This document shows, piece by piece, positions 18,088 through 27,443 of a DNA stretch of 64,000 nucleotides. Both the position numbers and the translations under genes were made by a program. The notes below the pieces were generated by a model. That model was not told where the DNA came from and did no database searches. It saw nothing but the letters and a program-made list of their open reading frames with translations. The stretch is taken from the NCBI RefSeq assembly GCF_003412465.1, contig NZ_QTJV01000019.1, positions 1 through 64,000 on the forward strand, written 5' to 3'. The first letter of the stretch is position 1; each line of letters begins with the position of its first letter. The DNA comes from Chitinophaga silvisoli. Its GTDB lineage: Bacteria; Bacteroidota; Bacteroidia; Chitinophagales; Chitinophagaceae.

Positions 18088-18151
18088 CAGAATGATAATG
18101 AGGTGGGAAGATTGGATACTGCATGACTATGGAATTCGAATTTATGATCCA
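18088..18151 (+). pseudogene. Scrap of Rhs core
   Basis: CAGAATGATAATGAGGTG (QNDNEV) and, in another frame, GACTATGGAATTCGAATT (DYGIRI, then YDP) match the FNGKENDNEV...DYGMRVYDPR block of the Rhs core. It runs directly into the decayed TIMP-like copy. Confidence 0.65.
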
Positions 18152-18308
18152 GGAAAATTGTGATCCTGATTTTAAAGTAGATGAAACATTTTTATTGTTT
18201 TGTCATAAAGTGAAAGGAAAATATCTTTAAGATCATGGTTCCTACTCTGACAGAATTTCCAATAGCAGTTCTATTATTAAGCGAATAGAAGAGATCTTGA
18301 AAAAGTAA
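18142..18308 (+). pseudogene. Decayed 3' copy of the TIMP-like gene
   Basis: Aligned to 13045-13209, this keeps AATTGTGATCC.GATTTTA (NCDPDF), TTTTTATT.TTTTGTCAT (FLLFCH), TCCTACTCTGA (SYSD) and the last codons LKK before TAA. A TAA interrupts it near 18228-18230 and the 5' part is absent, replaced by Rhs core scrap. Confidence 0.8.
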
Positions 18309-18328
18309 ATGTGGTTTGAAAAAAATCT

Positions 18329-18362
18329 AAGGGATATCTCAAAAGTTTGAGTGCCCCTTTTT
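18329..18362. repeat. Second copy of the 13229 hairpin block
   Basis: AAGGGATATCTCAAAAGTTT followed by GAGTGCCCCTTTTT, then AGATTTTATATG as at 13265. The outer stem is weaker than in the first copy. The position 20 bases after the decayed gene copy mirrors the first copy. Confidence 0.65.
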
Positions 18363-18611
18363 AGATTTTATATGGTTATCCTGGGGGATTGTAGAGTAAC
18401 TTGATGGGTGGAAAGGAAAAGGATTAAACCAACCAAGTATGAAAAATGATGTTCTCAATTACTCTTAATGGAAGAAACAAATGGTGATAACTTTATTCTG
18501 TTTAAAAGAATTGAATACCGGAAAGTTCCAGGAGGGTTAGGACTGGTGGCAGATTCTAATGTTAGTAATAAAATGGGAAGAACTGTATAAGTCATATAAG
18601 AATGAATATAA

Positions 18612-19190
18612 TTTAAACAGCATGCTGAAATAGAAAAGTTTGAGAGTAATAAAATCTTATATATCTGTTTGTTCTTCATATTGCTGCTATCATCATGTGG
18701 GGTTTCTTTTTGGGTTCCAGCCAATAAGGTTGTCAAATGAGAAACTGGTCTAATCCTGTTTTATAATATGACCAAACTCAATATTGATACGATGGATTTT
18801 GAATCACGTAAATACTTTCAGATGAATGATAATAATTCGTTTGGGAGTTTATTGTTTTCTGGAAAGCTAAAAGATAGTATAACTTTAAAGCAGGGCATTT
18901 TGAAACCAGGAGTTAATTTGAAAGCGGAAGAATTAGGACGATTTTGTAACATGGAGATGAACTTTGCATATTGTGATACTTTGGGGATTGATTCTCTAGG
19001 AGTATTTCTTACAATGCCAGCGGTAGTATATTATGTCAAAGAGAAAGATTTTTTACCGCACTCACACGTGACTCGAACGATTAACAATCAACCAGTTACT
19101 ATTATTAAAAAAGTGAGAAATATACATATAATAAGAGTTGATCCTGTGACCGTGAATGTATTTCGGAGTAATGGGTTTATACAATATTAA
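18612..19190 (+). pseudogene. Lipoprotein gene interrupted by an in-frame TGA
   Basis: The frame from 18612 reads a lipoprotein signal (YICLFFILLLSSCGVSFWVP) and then meets TGA at 18738-18740. The same frame continues as ETGLILFYNMTKLNIDTMDF to a stop at 19188-19190. The open part from ATG 18768 encodes 140 residues (ending VDPVTVNVFRSNGFIQY) and could be made alone, but would lack its export signal. No ATG precedes the signal sequence in frame. I do not recognise the family; it fits the pattern of broken lipoprotein immunity genes in this stretch. Confidence 0.5.
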
Positions 19191-19301
19191 TAATGGCCAG
19201 CAGAATGTGTTTATTTTGACATATAATACGAGAGGGAAAAGTGGGCAGCTGAAATGATGGATAAGAGCGCGAAAAATGAAACATAAAAAAAGAAGGATAC
19301 T

Positions 19302-20048
19302 ATGATAATTTATCAGCTCATATTTTCAGGTGATTCGATACCGGACGAGTTAAAGCCATTTTTTTTAATGGATGTACATGCTTTGCTGAATTCGTTAAAT
19401 CGAAGCAATCAAATTGTCTATAAAGATAACGTTGTCAGTTTTACGGGAGATAAAGTTTACATTTTTATAGCGTGTCCTGGTGAAGAAGTAATATCAAATG
19501 GATTAAATTTTTATGCAAAACAATGGATTAGCAATATTGAAGAAGATTACTCACTGAAATTATCAATTGAGAGAATAGGAGAACATCCGGAAGAGCTAAA
19601 TGGCAGTTATTTAGAGGTATCTGCGTACATTTTGTATGGGAACAGTTATTTGCCGTTGAGGTCATTAGATAATTTTGATCCCATTCCATTATATAAGTTT
19701 CCATATACTTATAGTGATAATGCATCTTATTATGATATAAATATGTGGCACTCTAATTATGATAATGTTTACGCAATATGGGATAGAGGGGATATTAATG
19801 AACCATATTTTAAAGAACTGCTTTCCTCAATCGAAAGTCAGTTGACAGTAGAAGGAATAAAAATATGCAATCGAATCAAACAGCTTACAAATAAAGATTG
19901 CTATTTTTATTTGTTTAATTACGATAATGATGTTCCTGATGCTTGCCCTTCTTGTGGGGGAAGCTGGAAGTTAGAAAACCGAATACTGGATAAATTTGAT
20001 TTTAAATGTGATAAGTGCAAAATCCTATCCAATTTGGGGGTTGAATGA
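19302..20048 (+). CDS. DUF2310-like zinc-ribbon protein
   Basis: This 248-residue cytosolic protein ends with a zinc ribbon: CPSCGG (Cys215, Cys218) and FKCDKC (Cys236, Cys239), preceded by a mixed alpha/beta domain. The layout (about 200 residues plus a C-terminal ribbon with SWKL and DFKC) resembles DUF2310 proteins, which are often found near polymorphic toxins or as orphans. The frame is intact and unlike its broken neighbours. Exact function is unknown. A strong terminator lies 280 bases downstream with nothing recognisable between. Confidence 0.65.
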   Translation: MIIYQLIFSGDSIPDELKPFFLMDVHALLNSLNRSNQIVYKDNVVSFTGDKVYIFIACPGEEVISNGLNFYAKQWISNIEEDYSLKLSIERIGEHPEELNGSYLEVSAYILYGNSYLPLRSLDNFDPIPLYKFPYTYSDNASYYDINMWHSNYDNVYAIWDRGDINEPYFKELLSSIESQLTVEGIKICNRIKQLTNKDCYFYLFNYDNDVPDACPSCGGSWKLENRILDKFDFKCDKCKILSNLGVE

Positions 20049-20425
20049 GCTAATGATCTAATTTAGAAAGTTGTAAAAGATAGCCTGGGGGTAGAAGCAG
20101 AAGGGAGAGAACGTAGTATTTCAGCCATTAGAACGACATAGGAATTTCTAATTATGTAGTATTGTAATTTGCTGGTAGCAGATTACATATTGATATATAA
20201 AGTATAACGAATTGCACCAGATGTTTTTCCAAAATACCGTAGGCTCAATATATTACACGTTTACTATGATTTTATAAAATTCAAACAGGCACATTTTTCG
20301 ATGCACTATTTTAAATAACTGATTATGTAACTAAATCGAGGTTTCACCGCCTCGGTTTAGTTACTTTTTACATGCATTTCAAACATGGAACCAGAAGATG
20401 TTGTTATGAGCCCTTCTAAGGTCAA
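20049..20425. other. Gene-free stretch with a terminator
   Basis: AT-rich sequence with no frame I can support. It contains the hairpin at 20327 and presumably the promoter of the 20426 gene. Confidence 0.5.
20327..20369 (+). terminator. Rho-independent terminator
   Basis: Fifteen-base arms (20327-20341 and 20350-20364, one U-G pair; core ACTAAATCGAGG) enclose an 8-base loop and are followed by TTTTT. Confidence 0.85.
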
Positions 20426-21013
20426 TTGAATAAAATAAAAAACGGTCGTGACTACAAAGTTCATTTCATTGTTTTTTTAGTCCATATCGTATCACAACTT
20501 GTTTTTGGTCAGTTAAATGGTGATGTGTTAGCCAATTCAAAGATAAAAGTGGACACTGTTGAAGGCCTTTTCTTATGTGAAATAGATGCACCTCTAAAAT
20601 GTTTGAATCGATTAGATAATTTAGGAAGCCAAGCTATAATAAATTACGATTCAACTTTGTTAAAGAATAATTTGAAAGAATTATATAGTAAAGGTCTGCA
20701 TTATTACCTGGACCATTATAATCGTCGAAAAATAACCCTTTATATTCAAGTGTTGTCAGATCAGCAGTCGGTAATAGAATTATACAAACGACTACATGAT
20801 TTAACCGTACTCAATGATGAAAAATCTATAGCTACTGCGGTATATGATGGTACCGGTTATCTTAAGTATAAGAAATTTTATGCAAAGCTTGTGTGTGAAG
20901 ATCTCGGAATGGTAACTAATATGATTCCAATAATTGACAAGGGAGAATGTACTTATAGTGACGAAGATAATCTTATAAATACTAAGTATCTCATCAAGGT
21001 TTTTAACAAGTAA
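20426..21013 (+). CDS. Secreted protein of unknown function
   Basis: A 195-residue protein with an N-terminal hydrophobic segment ending in a likely signal peptidase I site (HFIVFLVHIVSQLVFGQ). The mature part alternates alpha and beta, with LDHYNRRKITLYIQVLSDQQ in the middle and three Cys residues spread out. Codon use is AT-rich like the other accessory genes. No family recognised. It could be another secreted immunity protein at the edge of the Rhs region. Confidence 0.6.
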   Translation: MNKIKNGRDYKVHFIVFLVHIVSQLVFGQLNGDVLANSKIKVDTVEGLFLCEIDAPLKCLNRLDNLGSQAIINYDSTLLKNNLKELYSKGLHYYLDHYNRRKITLYIQVLSDQQSVIELYKRLHDLTVLNDEKSIATAVYDGTGYLKYKKFYAKLVCEDLGMVTNMIPIIDKGECTYSDEDNLINTKYLIKVFNK

Positions 21014-21107
21014 ATTGATCTTTTTTCCTGATATCATTTTAATGCAATGATTCCTTATTAATACCATCTAAATACTATTATTTCTTACTCGGTCACCTAT
21101 ATCCTTT

Positions 21108-21440
21108 CTACTCAAGTATTTTCAAAATAATAGCATCAATTACAAATAGTATCGTAGTTGTAATACTAACCATTTTAACAATAGAAACATTTTTCACACC
21201 TCTTCTCAATTCTAAATCCCCTGGATTATTTTCTAACAAAGTCTTATAATTAATATCCCTTAATAACCAAAAACCTCCAAAAGCTGTCGCATAATCGAAC
21301 GCAGTAAGTTTATTCGATTTTCCTTTATTGCCCCATTTATTGTAAATGGACTTTTTATTTAGGATTAAAATTTGAAGCGATCCCAAAATAATAAATCCTA
21401 ATACTATTAATAGAACAATAAATATTTCAATTAACTTCAT
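21108..21440 (-). CDS. Small membrane protein, unknown
   Basis: A 110-residue protein with a hydrophobic N-terminal helix (IFIVLLIVLGFIILGSLQIL), a soluble middle (TAFDYATAFGGFWLLRDINY) and a C-terminal helix (MVSITTTILFVIDAIILKIL). The layout suggests both ends lie in the membrane. It is convergent with the 20426 gene. Unrecognised. Confidence 0.55.
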   Translation of the reverse strand: MKLIEIFIVLLIVLGFIILGSLQILILNKKSIYNKWGNKGKSNKLTAFDYATAFGGFWLLRDINYKTLLENNPGDLELRRGVKNVSIVKMVSITTTILFVIDAIILKILE

Positions 21441-21733
21441 CTCGATTACTGTTTTAAAATTTTTGTAGTAGTAAAAACAAGATACTATAATTTTAACTAA
21501 CTCAGTTAATTGCTTTAGTTAATATTGTTAATATTAGCTGGCGAAGAAAATATGCAGATATGACACTTGAAACTGGGCATCTACCAGGTTTTTGCTAATT
21601 AATTAGCAAACGAATGTTGTAATTGTATGGATCCAACCTAGGTAATCCGCTCTTCTGTTTATTAATCCGAATTCAAACATTGATTTTGAAAAATATCTAT
21701 AAATTATTCCAGACTTATTCTTCTATTATTTGG

Positions 21734-24049
21734 ATGCAGAAATCATTAGCTTGTAAACATTATTACATCAGAAGTTGCGTTTTTGCCTGTATCATAATAT
21801 TTATCACTTCATGTAGAAACACTCCCAATTATAACTTAAGTTTTGAAAATATTGACTCTCTTGGATACCCCTCAGGATGGACATTTTCACAACTCAATAT
21901 GGGGTATCTGGTAACTATAGATACCAGTGTATCCCAGGATCAACATTTATCTACCAGCATTGAGTATGTCTTTGGATCAAACGGGTCCGGTGCCTGTACC
22001 TACGAACTGGCAAGTCCATTACAGGGACATGAAATACAATTGACCGGATATATTAAAACAGAAAATGTAAAGAATGGATTTGCTGGTTTATGGGTTAGAA
22101 TTGAGGATATTAATCAGGAGATTATTGGTTTCAAGACCATGGCAGATAGTGGTATAAATGGTACACAGAACTGGAAGAAATGTAGTATTACTATACCCTT
22201 TAATGCTGAAAACGCAGATAGGATCTATTTTGGTGGCCTGCTGACAGGATCAGGGAAATCATGGATTGATCATTTACAATTAACAGTGGATGGTCGCGCT
22301 ATTGAATCATTGCCGCTTAAGAAACTGGAAAAAGCAGAACTTGACAAGTCCTTTATAAGAGGGTCGGGAATTAGTAAAGTATCATTAAATGATCAGACCG
22401 TAAAAAACCTTACAAATTTGGGCATGCTTTGGGGATTTCTGAAGTATTATCACAGCCGGGTAGAGAGTGGAGACCTGAATTGGGATGCTGAATTATTTCG
22501 TATTCTTCCTGAAATTATTTCATGCCGGTCCGCAGAAGAGGCTAATAAGGCTTTTGAAAAATGGTTGGACAGGATAGGCCCTTCCCAATTAGCTTCCAAG
22601 CCAAATTTGATTAATGATAGTTTAGTTAAAATGCAGGCTAATTATGGCTTTCTTTTTTCAGACAATACTTTATCCCCGAAAATAACCGCGCAATTGAAAA
22701 AAATGCGGGATTATCATCTACCTATTGATGATTCTCATTACCTGTCTTTTAATAAGGACGTGAACAATCCGATTTTCAGACATGAAAAATCATATAGCGG
22801 TAATTTATATCCTGATTCCGGTTATAGGATTTTAGCCTTATTCAGGTACTGGAATTACATCAACTACTGTTATCCCTACCGATATCATATAGAAGGTGAC
22901 TGGAATGAAATATTAATGGATTTTATTCCGAAATTCCTGCATGCTGCTGACAAGACAGATTATGCGAAGATATGTACCGAATTAATTTGTAGAATTAATG
23001 ACGGGCATGCAAGTATATCCGGCAATCCAGCGCTTGATTCTCTCCAGGGAAAAATGACCGCTCCTTTTGATGCCAGATTTATTGAAAATGAATTAGTCGT
23101 AACCGGGGTCTCAGGATTAGATATTGCTGAAAAGGGTAAATTGAATCCAGGCGATATCATTACCAGTATCGATGGAGAACCAGTGAAAGGCTTAGTTGAA
23201 AAATATTTACCGCTTACGCATGGATCTAACCGCAATTACAGATTGTTTAAGATGGCTGCTAACACCGGATGGTTATTAAGGTCGTCCAGGACCAGCATGA
23301 CACTGAAAATAGAGAGGGGTGGCATCACTAAAGAGGTAAAGATTACAAAAATTCCTTTTAAAGATTATTATGATAAATTTCTTCTTCATCTAACGGAAAC
23401 CAGGAAAGGCAGGGGCTACAAGTTAATGAATGGGAATATTGGATATTTATATGCCGCACAATTGAAAGATAAAGACCTGGAATCTATTAAGGAATTATTT
23501 AAAAATACCAAAGGTGTGATAATCGATCTGAGATGCTATCCCAATACACCTATGCCTTACGAGTATGGTAAGTGGTTGAAGGAAATAGCCTCTCCATTTG
23601 CTTCCTTTACGAAAAGCAGTTTATTAAGACCGGGTGTATTTGTAAAGGATATGACAGTCAGTAATGGCCTGCTTGAATCCGGTGCTGTGAAGTATAAATA
23701 TAATTTCTCCCCTGTTTATGCAGGTAAAGTGATCATTTTGGTGAATGAGTCATCTATCAGCCAGTCTGAATTCACAGCCATGGCCTTGCAATCTATTCCC
23801 GGTGCAGTAGTGATGGGGAGTCAGACTGCTGGTGCAGATGGTAACGTATCGGGAATTGTACTTCCTGGTCAGATTAACACAATGATTTCAGGTATTGGTG
23901 TGTATTATCCGGATGGCACAGAAACACAGGGAAAGGGAGTCAAAATTAACGAGGTAATTGAGCCAACAGTAGAAGGAATTCGTCTTGGAAAAGACGAATT
24001 AATGGAGCATGCTGTTGCTGAAATTCTATCAAGAGAGATTGAAAGGTAA
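21734..24049 (+). CDS. S41-family peptidase lipoprotein with a PDZ-like domain
   Basis: Start at ATG 21734 gives a signal peptide with lipobox FITSC (Cys27). An earlier in-frame ATG at 21623 would bury that signal, so I prefer the later one. After it comes a jelly-roll, carbohydrate-binding-like domain (about 35-190), a helical linker, a PDZ-like part (GDIITSIDGEPVKGLVEKYL, about 460-520), and the S41 peptidase domain. Its conserved blocks are GVIIDLRCYPN, VIILVNESSISQSEFTAMAL (nucleophile segment) and GSQTAGADGNVS. Such enzymes are C-terminal-processing/tricorn-like serine proteases acting outside the cytoplasmic membrane. It stands alone, convergent with the next gene. Confidence 0.88.
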   Translation: MQKSLACKHYYIRSCVFACIIIFITSCRNTPNYNLSFENIDSLGYPSGWTFSQLNMGYLVTIDTSVSQDQHLSTSIEYVFGSNGSGACTYELASPLQGHEIQLTGYIKTENVKNGFAGLWVRIEDINQEIIGFKTMADSGINGTQNWKKCSITIPFNAENADRIYFGGLLTGSGKSWIDHLQLTVDGRAIESLPLKKLEKAELDKSFIRGSGISKVSLNDQTVKNLTNLGMLWGFLKYYHSRVESGDLNWDAELFRILPEIISCRSAEEANKAFEKWLDRIGPSQLASKPNLINDSLVKMQANYGFLFSDNTLSPKITAQLKKMRDYHLPIDDSHYLSFNKDVNNPIFRHEKSYSGNLYPDSGYRILALFRYWNYINYCYPYRYHIEGDWNEILMDFIPKFLHAADKTDYAKICTELICRINDGHASISGNPALDSLQGKMTAPFDARFIENELVVTGVSGLDIAEKGKLNPGDIITSIDGEPVKGLVEKYLPLTHGSNRNYRLFKMAANTGWLLRSSRTSMTLKIERGGITKEVKITKIPFKDYYDKFLLHLTETRKGRGYKLMNGNIGYLYAAQLKDKDLESIKELFKNTKGVIIDLRCYPNTPMPYEYGKWLKEIASPFASFTKSSLLRPGVFVKDMTVSNGLLESGAVKYKYNFSPVYAGKVIILVNESSISQSEFTAMALQSIPGAVVMGSQTAGADGNVSGIVLPGQINTMISGIGVYYPDGTETQGKGVKINEVIEPTVEGIRLGKDELMEHAVAEILSREIER

Positions 24050-24086
24050 ATATGGTATATGAGGGAGTTTGGCATTCCCACATTTT

Positions 24087-24947
24087 TTACAGGATATCAA
24101 GATCACGCGCCGTATAAAAACTCGGTACCAGTGGCCGAAAACCTGTTCTGTTGCGCAACTTCGTAATATCCTGCACACCCTGGAACGGATCGTCGAGTGG
24201 TCCGGCTGCTTCATCAAATATTTCTCCTGCATTGCCAACAGCATCAGCCAGTTCATACAAGGTGATCGGTGCATCATCGGCTACGTTAAAAATCTCCCCA
24301 TCCAGGCCTTCGGTGTTGAGTAATAAAATCAGTGCTTGTGCTACATCCAGGTGATGAACCATATGCATGCGTGAACCCGGGTGTCTCTTGAACTTTTTCA
24401 GCAGCGGGATGCTCTCTTCGATATGCGGATCTTTGTCACCATACACGAAACCCAGGCGAAGTACGCGCACATCAAATCCCTGGTTTTGCTGCATGGCAAT
24501 CAGTTCCTGTTCTGCAGCGATTTTGCTGGAAGAGTAAGCACGGGGATCATTGATATCAACTTTTTCATCTTCGCGGGCTGGTCTGCCATAACCTGAACCA
24601 TACACGTTGGAGGTGCTGGTAAACACAAACCGTTTTACACCGGCTTCCAGCGCTGCCTGCGCAAGTGCGATGCTACCTTCACGGTTGGTTTTGATGATAC
24701 CTTCGGTATCAGTGAACGTACGGAATAAGGCAGCCAGGTGAATCACGGCATCCATACCCGCAACGGCAGGTGGTAAAGTGGCCGGGTCATATAAATCGCC
24801 AGTAATAGCTTTTGCACCAAGTTGAATCAGGTCGCTTGCTTTAGCAGCATCTCTCACCAGGATAGATACATCATAACCTTTTGCTAAAAGGCGTGGTACG
24901 AAACGGCTTCCCACTTTTCCTGTTGCACCCGTTACTAAAATTTTCAT
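24087..24947 (-). CDS. NAD(P)-dependent epimerase/dehydratase-type oxidoreductase
   Basis: From ATG 24947 the product (286 residues) begins with a Rossmann glycine motif, KILVTGATGKVGS, and contains GDLYDPATL, IHLAALFRTF, the SSNVYGSG block and an Ala-Tyr-x-x-x-Lys-like AYSSSKIAAEQ. These mark an extended short-chain dehydrogenase acting on a nucleotide sugar or similar substrate. An in-frame ATG 57 bases upstream adds a poor N-terminus and is less likely. It lies 84 bases after the AraC regulator on the same strand and may be its target. Confidence 0.88.
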   Translation of the reverse strand: MKILVTGATGKVGSRFVPRLLAKGYDVSILVRDAAKASDLIQLGAKAITGDLYDPATLPPAVAGMDAVIHLAALFRTFTDTEGIIKTNREGSIALAQAALEAGVKRFVFTSTSNVYGSGYGRPAREDEKVDINDPRAYSSSKIAAEQELIAMQQNQGFDVRVLRLGFVYGDKDPHIEESIPLLKKFKRHPGSRMHMVHHLDVAQALILLLNTEGLDGEIFNVADDAPITLYELADAVGNAGEIFDEAAGPLDDPFQGVQDITKLRNRTGFRPLVPSFYTARDLDIL

Positions 24948-25031
24948 TGCTAATTGGTTTATTGTTACAGGGCAAAGTTCCCCCGAAAATGCGGGGACAG
25001 CCAATCACGATCAAACCAATTATTATAATTT

Positions 25032-25943
25032 TCAAACCTTACGGAAGGCATTGGGTGTGCTACCGGTGAGCCGCCTGAAGTAGTTGTTGAAATAGGCGGG
25101 ATATTCAAAACCGAGGGCGTAAGCAATCTCTGCCACACTCCAGTCGCTGTGCTGCAGGAGTGCTTTGGCTTCGGCAATGATTCGTGCTGCTATATGAGTG
25201 GAGGTGGGTTTGCCTGTCACTTCCTTGACGGCCCGGTTCAGGTAATTCACATGGATGGAAAGGTGGTTGGCATAATCCTGTGCGCTGCGTAGCCGGAGCG
25301 GTTCGTTGCTGCGCTCGATGGGGAATTGCCTTTCAAGGAGGTCGGTAAATAAATGAGCAATGCGGCTGGTACCGTTTTTAAATGGCAATGCATGTTTGGG
25401 GGGCTGGATCCGCAAGGCTTCGTGTATGATGAGTGTGATGCAGCTTTTGATTAATTCGCCCTTGTGAAGATAGTCGCCGTTGTAGACAGCCAGCATTTTC
25501 TCAAACAGGCCGGTCATAAAGCTCGTTTGTTCTGGATTGAGGGATATGACAGGGTTATCGCCCACCCGGAAAAGCGGGGAGTCTTGTAGTTCGCGCCCGC
25601 TGATGAAGGTTTCGGTGAAGATACAGGAGTAACCGCTGGTAGGGGTGACGCGATTGACCAGGGAATGCGGTACTCTTGGATTGACAAAAAAGAGGACGGT
25701 GCCTTTGATCTCCAGCAGCTGGCCGCCATAATTGATGGTCATGTCCCCATTGACCAGGCCCATTTTATAAAAGTCACGACGGCCTGCTTTGACGGGTATC
25801 TCAGCTGATCCGGGCAGGGTCTGCACCTTGAAACCATTTACCGGTGCCTCAGCCGATCCGGGTAGTGCCTGCACCTTAAACCCATTTAATCGCAGGTCTG
25901 CCAGATTCAAACCGGGAATTTCTGTGGTTGCTGGGAATGTCAT
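25032..25943 (-). CDS. AraC-family transcriptional regulator with an N-terminal duplication
   Basis: A 303-residue regulator with a cupin-like ligand domain (about 50-180) and two helix-turn-helix motifs at the C-terminus (AQDYANHLSIHVNYLNRAVK and WSVAEIAYALGFEYPAYFNN). Residues 20-35 and 36-51 are a 16-residue tandem repeat (NGFKVQ.LPGSAE.PV) encoded by a 48-bp duplication, absent from normal members of the family as I know them. It probably controls the downstream oxidoreductase gene. Confidence 0.9.
   Translation of the reverse strand: MTFPATTEIPGLNLADLRLNGFKVQALPGSAEAPVNGFKVQTLPGSAEIPVKAGRRDFYKMGLVNGDMTINYGGQLLEIKGTVLFFVNPRVPHSLVNRVTPTSGYSCIFTETFISGRELQDSPLFRVGDNPVISLNPEQTSFMTGLFEKMLAVYNGDYLHKGELIKSCITLIIHEALRIQPPKHALPFKNGTSRIAHLFTDLLERQFPIERSNEPLRLRSAQDYANHLSIHVNYLNRAVKEVTGKPTSTHIAARIIAEAKALLQHSDWSVAEIAYALGFEYPAYFNNYFRRLTGSTPNAFRKV
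25801..25896 (-). repeat. 48-bp tandem duplication inside the AraC gene
   Basis: Two units with starts 48 bases apart (TCAGCTGATCCGGG at 25801 and TCAGCCGATCCGGG at 25849) differ at a few positions. The copy keeps the frame and adds 16 residues near the N-terminus. Confidence 0.85.
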
Positions 25944-26038
25944 GGGACAAAAATAGTAAAAATCAAACTTTTTGCTGTTGGTCGATCAGGTGGGTAAGAT
26001 TGACGCAACGCGATTGGTGTAAGGGAAAATGATAATGG

Positions 26039-27046
26039 TTACTTTAGTAGGTCTTTAATTTCTTTCTCAAAATCACTTTTAAATGCCTTGTCTTGCCAAA
26101 TCCGAAATTTTTCATATTCTGTTTCTGCCAATTTCATTGCAATTGCATGACTAATCTTGCCAGCATCAGTTAAAACCTGGTACTCATTAAATTGTAAGAA
26201 AGCATCCAGCTTATTTACCCAGTCAGCCATTTTCATTGGTAATTGTCTTGCAGCCTGATTTTCTGCGTAGTCTAAGTACATAGAAACAATTCTTTCCAAC
26301 TCCTTGATTTCTTTTTCTATCAAGTAGTTCTTAGCTATACCAATATCGCTTTTTAATATTTTCCCTGTTGGAGAGTTTTTGAAGGTTTGTAAACCCATAT
26401 TAGGTTTGTTCGCATCCGCTCTGTCCGCTATTATTTGAGCAGCTGTTTTTCCTGATATGGCATAATGTAGTTTATTCTGAACGGTTTTAAAGAATTCCTT
26501 AGTAATTATTGCGTCTTTATTATAATCAATACTACATTGTTCATATATGTCCGTTATTTTAAGATAAAATCGTCGTTCACTGGCTCTTATTTCCCTGATG
26601 CGTTCTAATAATTCCTCGAAATAGTCCTTATTAAAACGTTGTCCTTGTTTAAGTCGTTCGTCATCAAGCACAAAACCTTTAATAATAAATTCCTTGAGAA
26701 TTTTCGTCGCCCATATACGGAACTGAGTAGCTTCAAAACTATTAACTCTATAGCCGATAGCTATAATGACATCAAGATTATAAAATTCCAATTCCCGTTT
26801 TATGTCTCTTAAACCTTCTTTTTGAACTATTCGAATTTTTCGAATAGTTGCTTCTTCTTCTAGTTCTCTACTTCTGTATATTTCTTTGAGATGATAATTA
26901 ATTGTTTGAGTTTCAACCGAAAATAGCTCTCCTATCCTTTTTTGTGTGAGCCAGAAAGTGTCATTATTATAGACTACTTCGACTTTTATATGTCCTTTAG
27001 GGCTAGTATAGAAAATTATATCTGAAACCTGCGAATTTTCTTCCAT
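26039..27046 (-). CDS. rhuM: RhuM-family protein
   Basis: This 335-residue protein has the features of the virulence-associated RhuM family: an N-terminal DNA-binding-like part (TFWLTQKRIGELFSVETQTI), a central FYNLDVIIAIGYRVNSFEAT, and FRIWATKILKEFIIKGFVLD. The family is common in mobile regions and its biochemical role is not established. The gene is AT-rich compared with its flanks, which fits horizontal acquisition. It stands alone, tail to tail with the AraC gene region. Confidence 0.85.
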   Translation of the reverse strand: MEENSQVSDIIFYTSPKGHIKVEVVYNNDTFWLTQKRIGELFSVETQTINYHLKEIYRSRELEEEATIRKIRIVQKEGLRDIKRELEFYNLDVIIAIGYRVNSFEATQFRIWATKILKEFIIKGFVLDDERLKQGQRFNKDYFEELLERIREIRASERRFYLKITDIYEQCSIDYNKDAIITKEFFKTVQNKLHYAISGKTAAQIIADRADANKPNMGLQTFKNSPTGKILKSDIGIAKNYLIEKEIKELERIVSMYLDYAENQAARQLPMKMADWVNKLDAFLQFNEYQVLTDAGKISHAIAMKLAETEYEKFRIWQDKAFKSDFEKEIKDLLK

Positions 27047-27443
27047 TAGATAGTTGTTATTCCTGGAAAATTAAGCATCTTCTACATTTGAACAAAACAA
27101 TTCTTTGTTTTTTAAATAATTGATTTATAGTTGTTTAAGATGATTTGGAGATCGGCTATTTTGATTTTGAAAAATACTGGTTAGCATGTAAATTATCGTT
27201 AGCATTTTGAAAAATTTGATTAATAGCCTTACCCCTTTGATGAAATAAGTTCGAAAATTGTCGGCTAGCCCAAGCATGGAACATAATATGAGGGAACAGG
27301 TATTTGATCTAATTTAAGATTGAACTCCTCGAGATTGTTAGGTTATTTCTGCCCCCCCGCCTTACTATGTCAAGTAGTTTTGTTTAACCCTTAATTCGCT
27401 AACTTAAATAGTGTGTTATCTCCCACCATTAAACCTTTATTCC
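27047..27443. other. Gene-free stretch with a short repeat element
   Basis: AT-rich. It contains one copy of the dispersed AAGTTCGAAAA..TGTCGG element (27247-27275, degenerate) and two TTTTGAAAAAT words with GTTAGCAT repeats. No gene seen. Confidence 0.5.

Noticed and set aside
18455..18736. 93-codon minus frame near the broken lipoprotein
   Set aside because: It is antisense to the lipoprotein signal-peptide coding frame and has no features of its own.
21623..21733. Longer N-terminus of the S41 peptidase
   Set aside because: Starting at 21623 would put 37 residues before a good lipoprotein signal; ATG 21734 gives a normal one.
25801..25896. Possible CRISPR or other array
   Set aside because: Only two adjacent units without spacers, in frame inside a gene. 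No CRISPR array was seen anywhere in the window.
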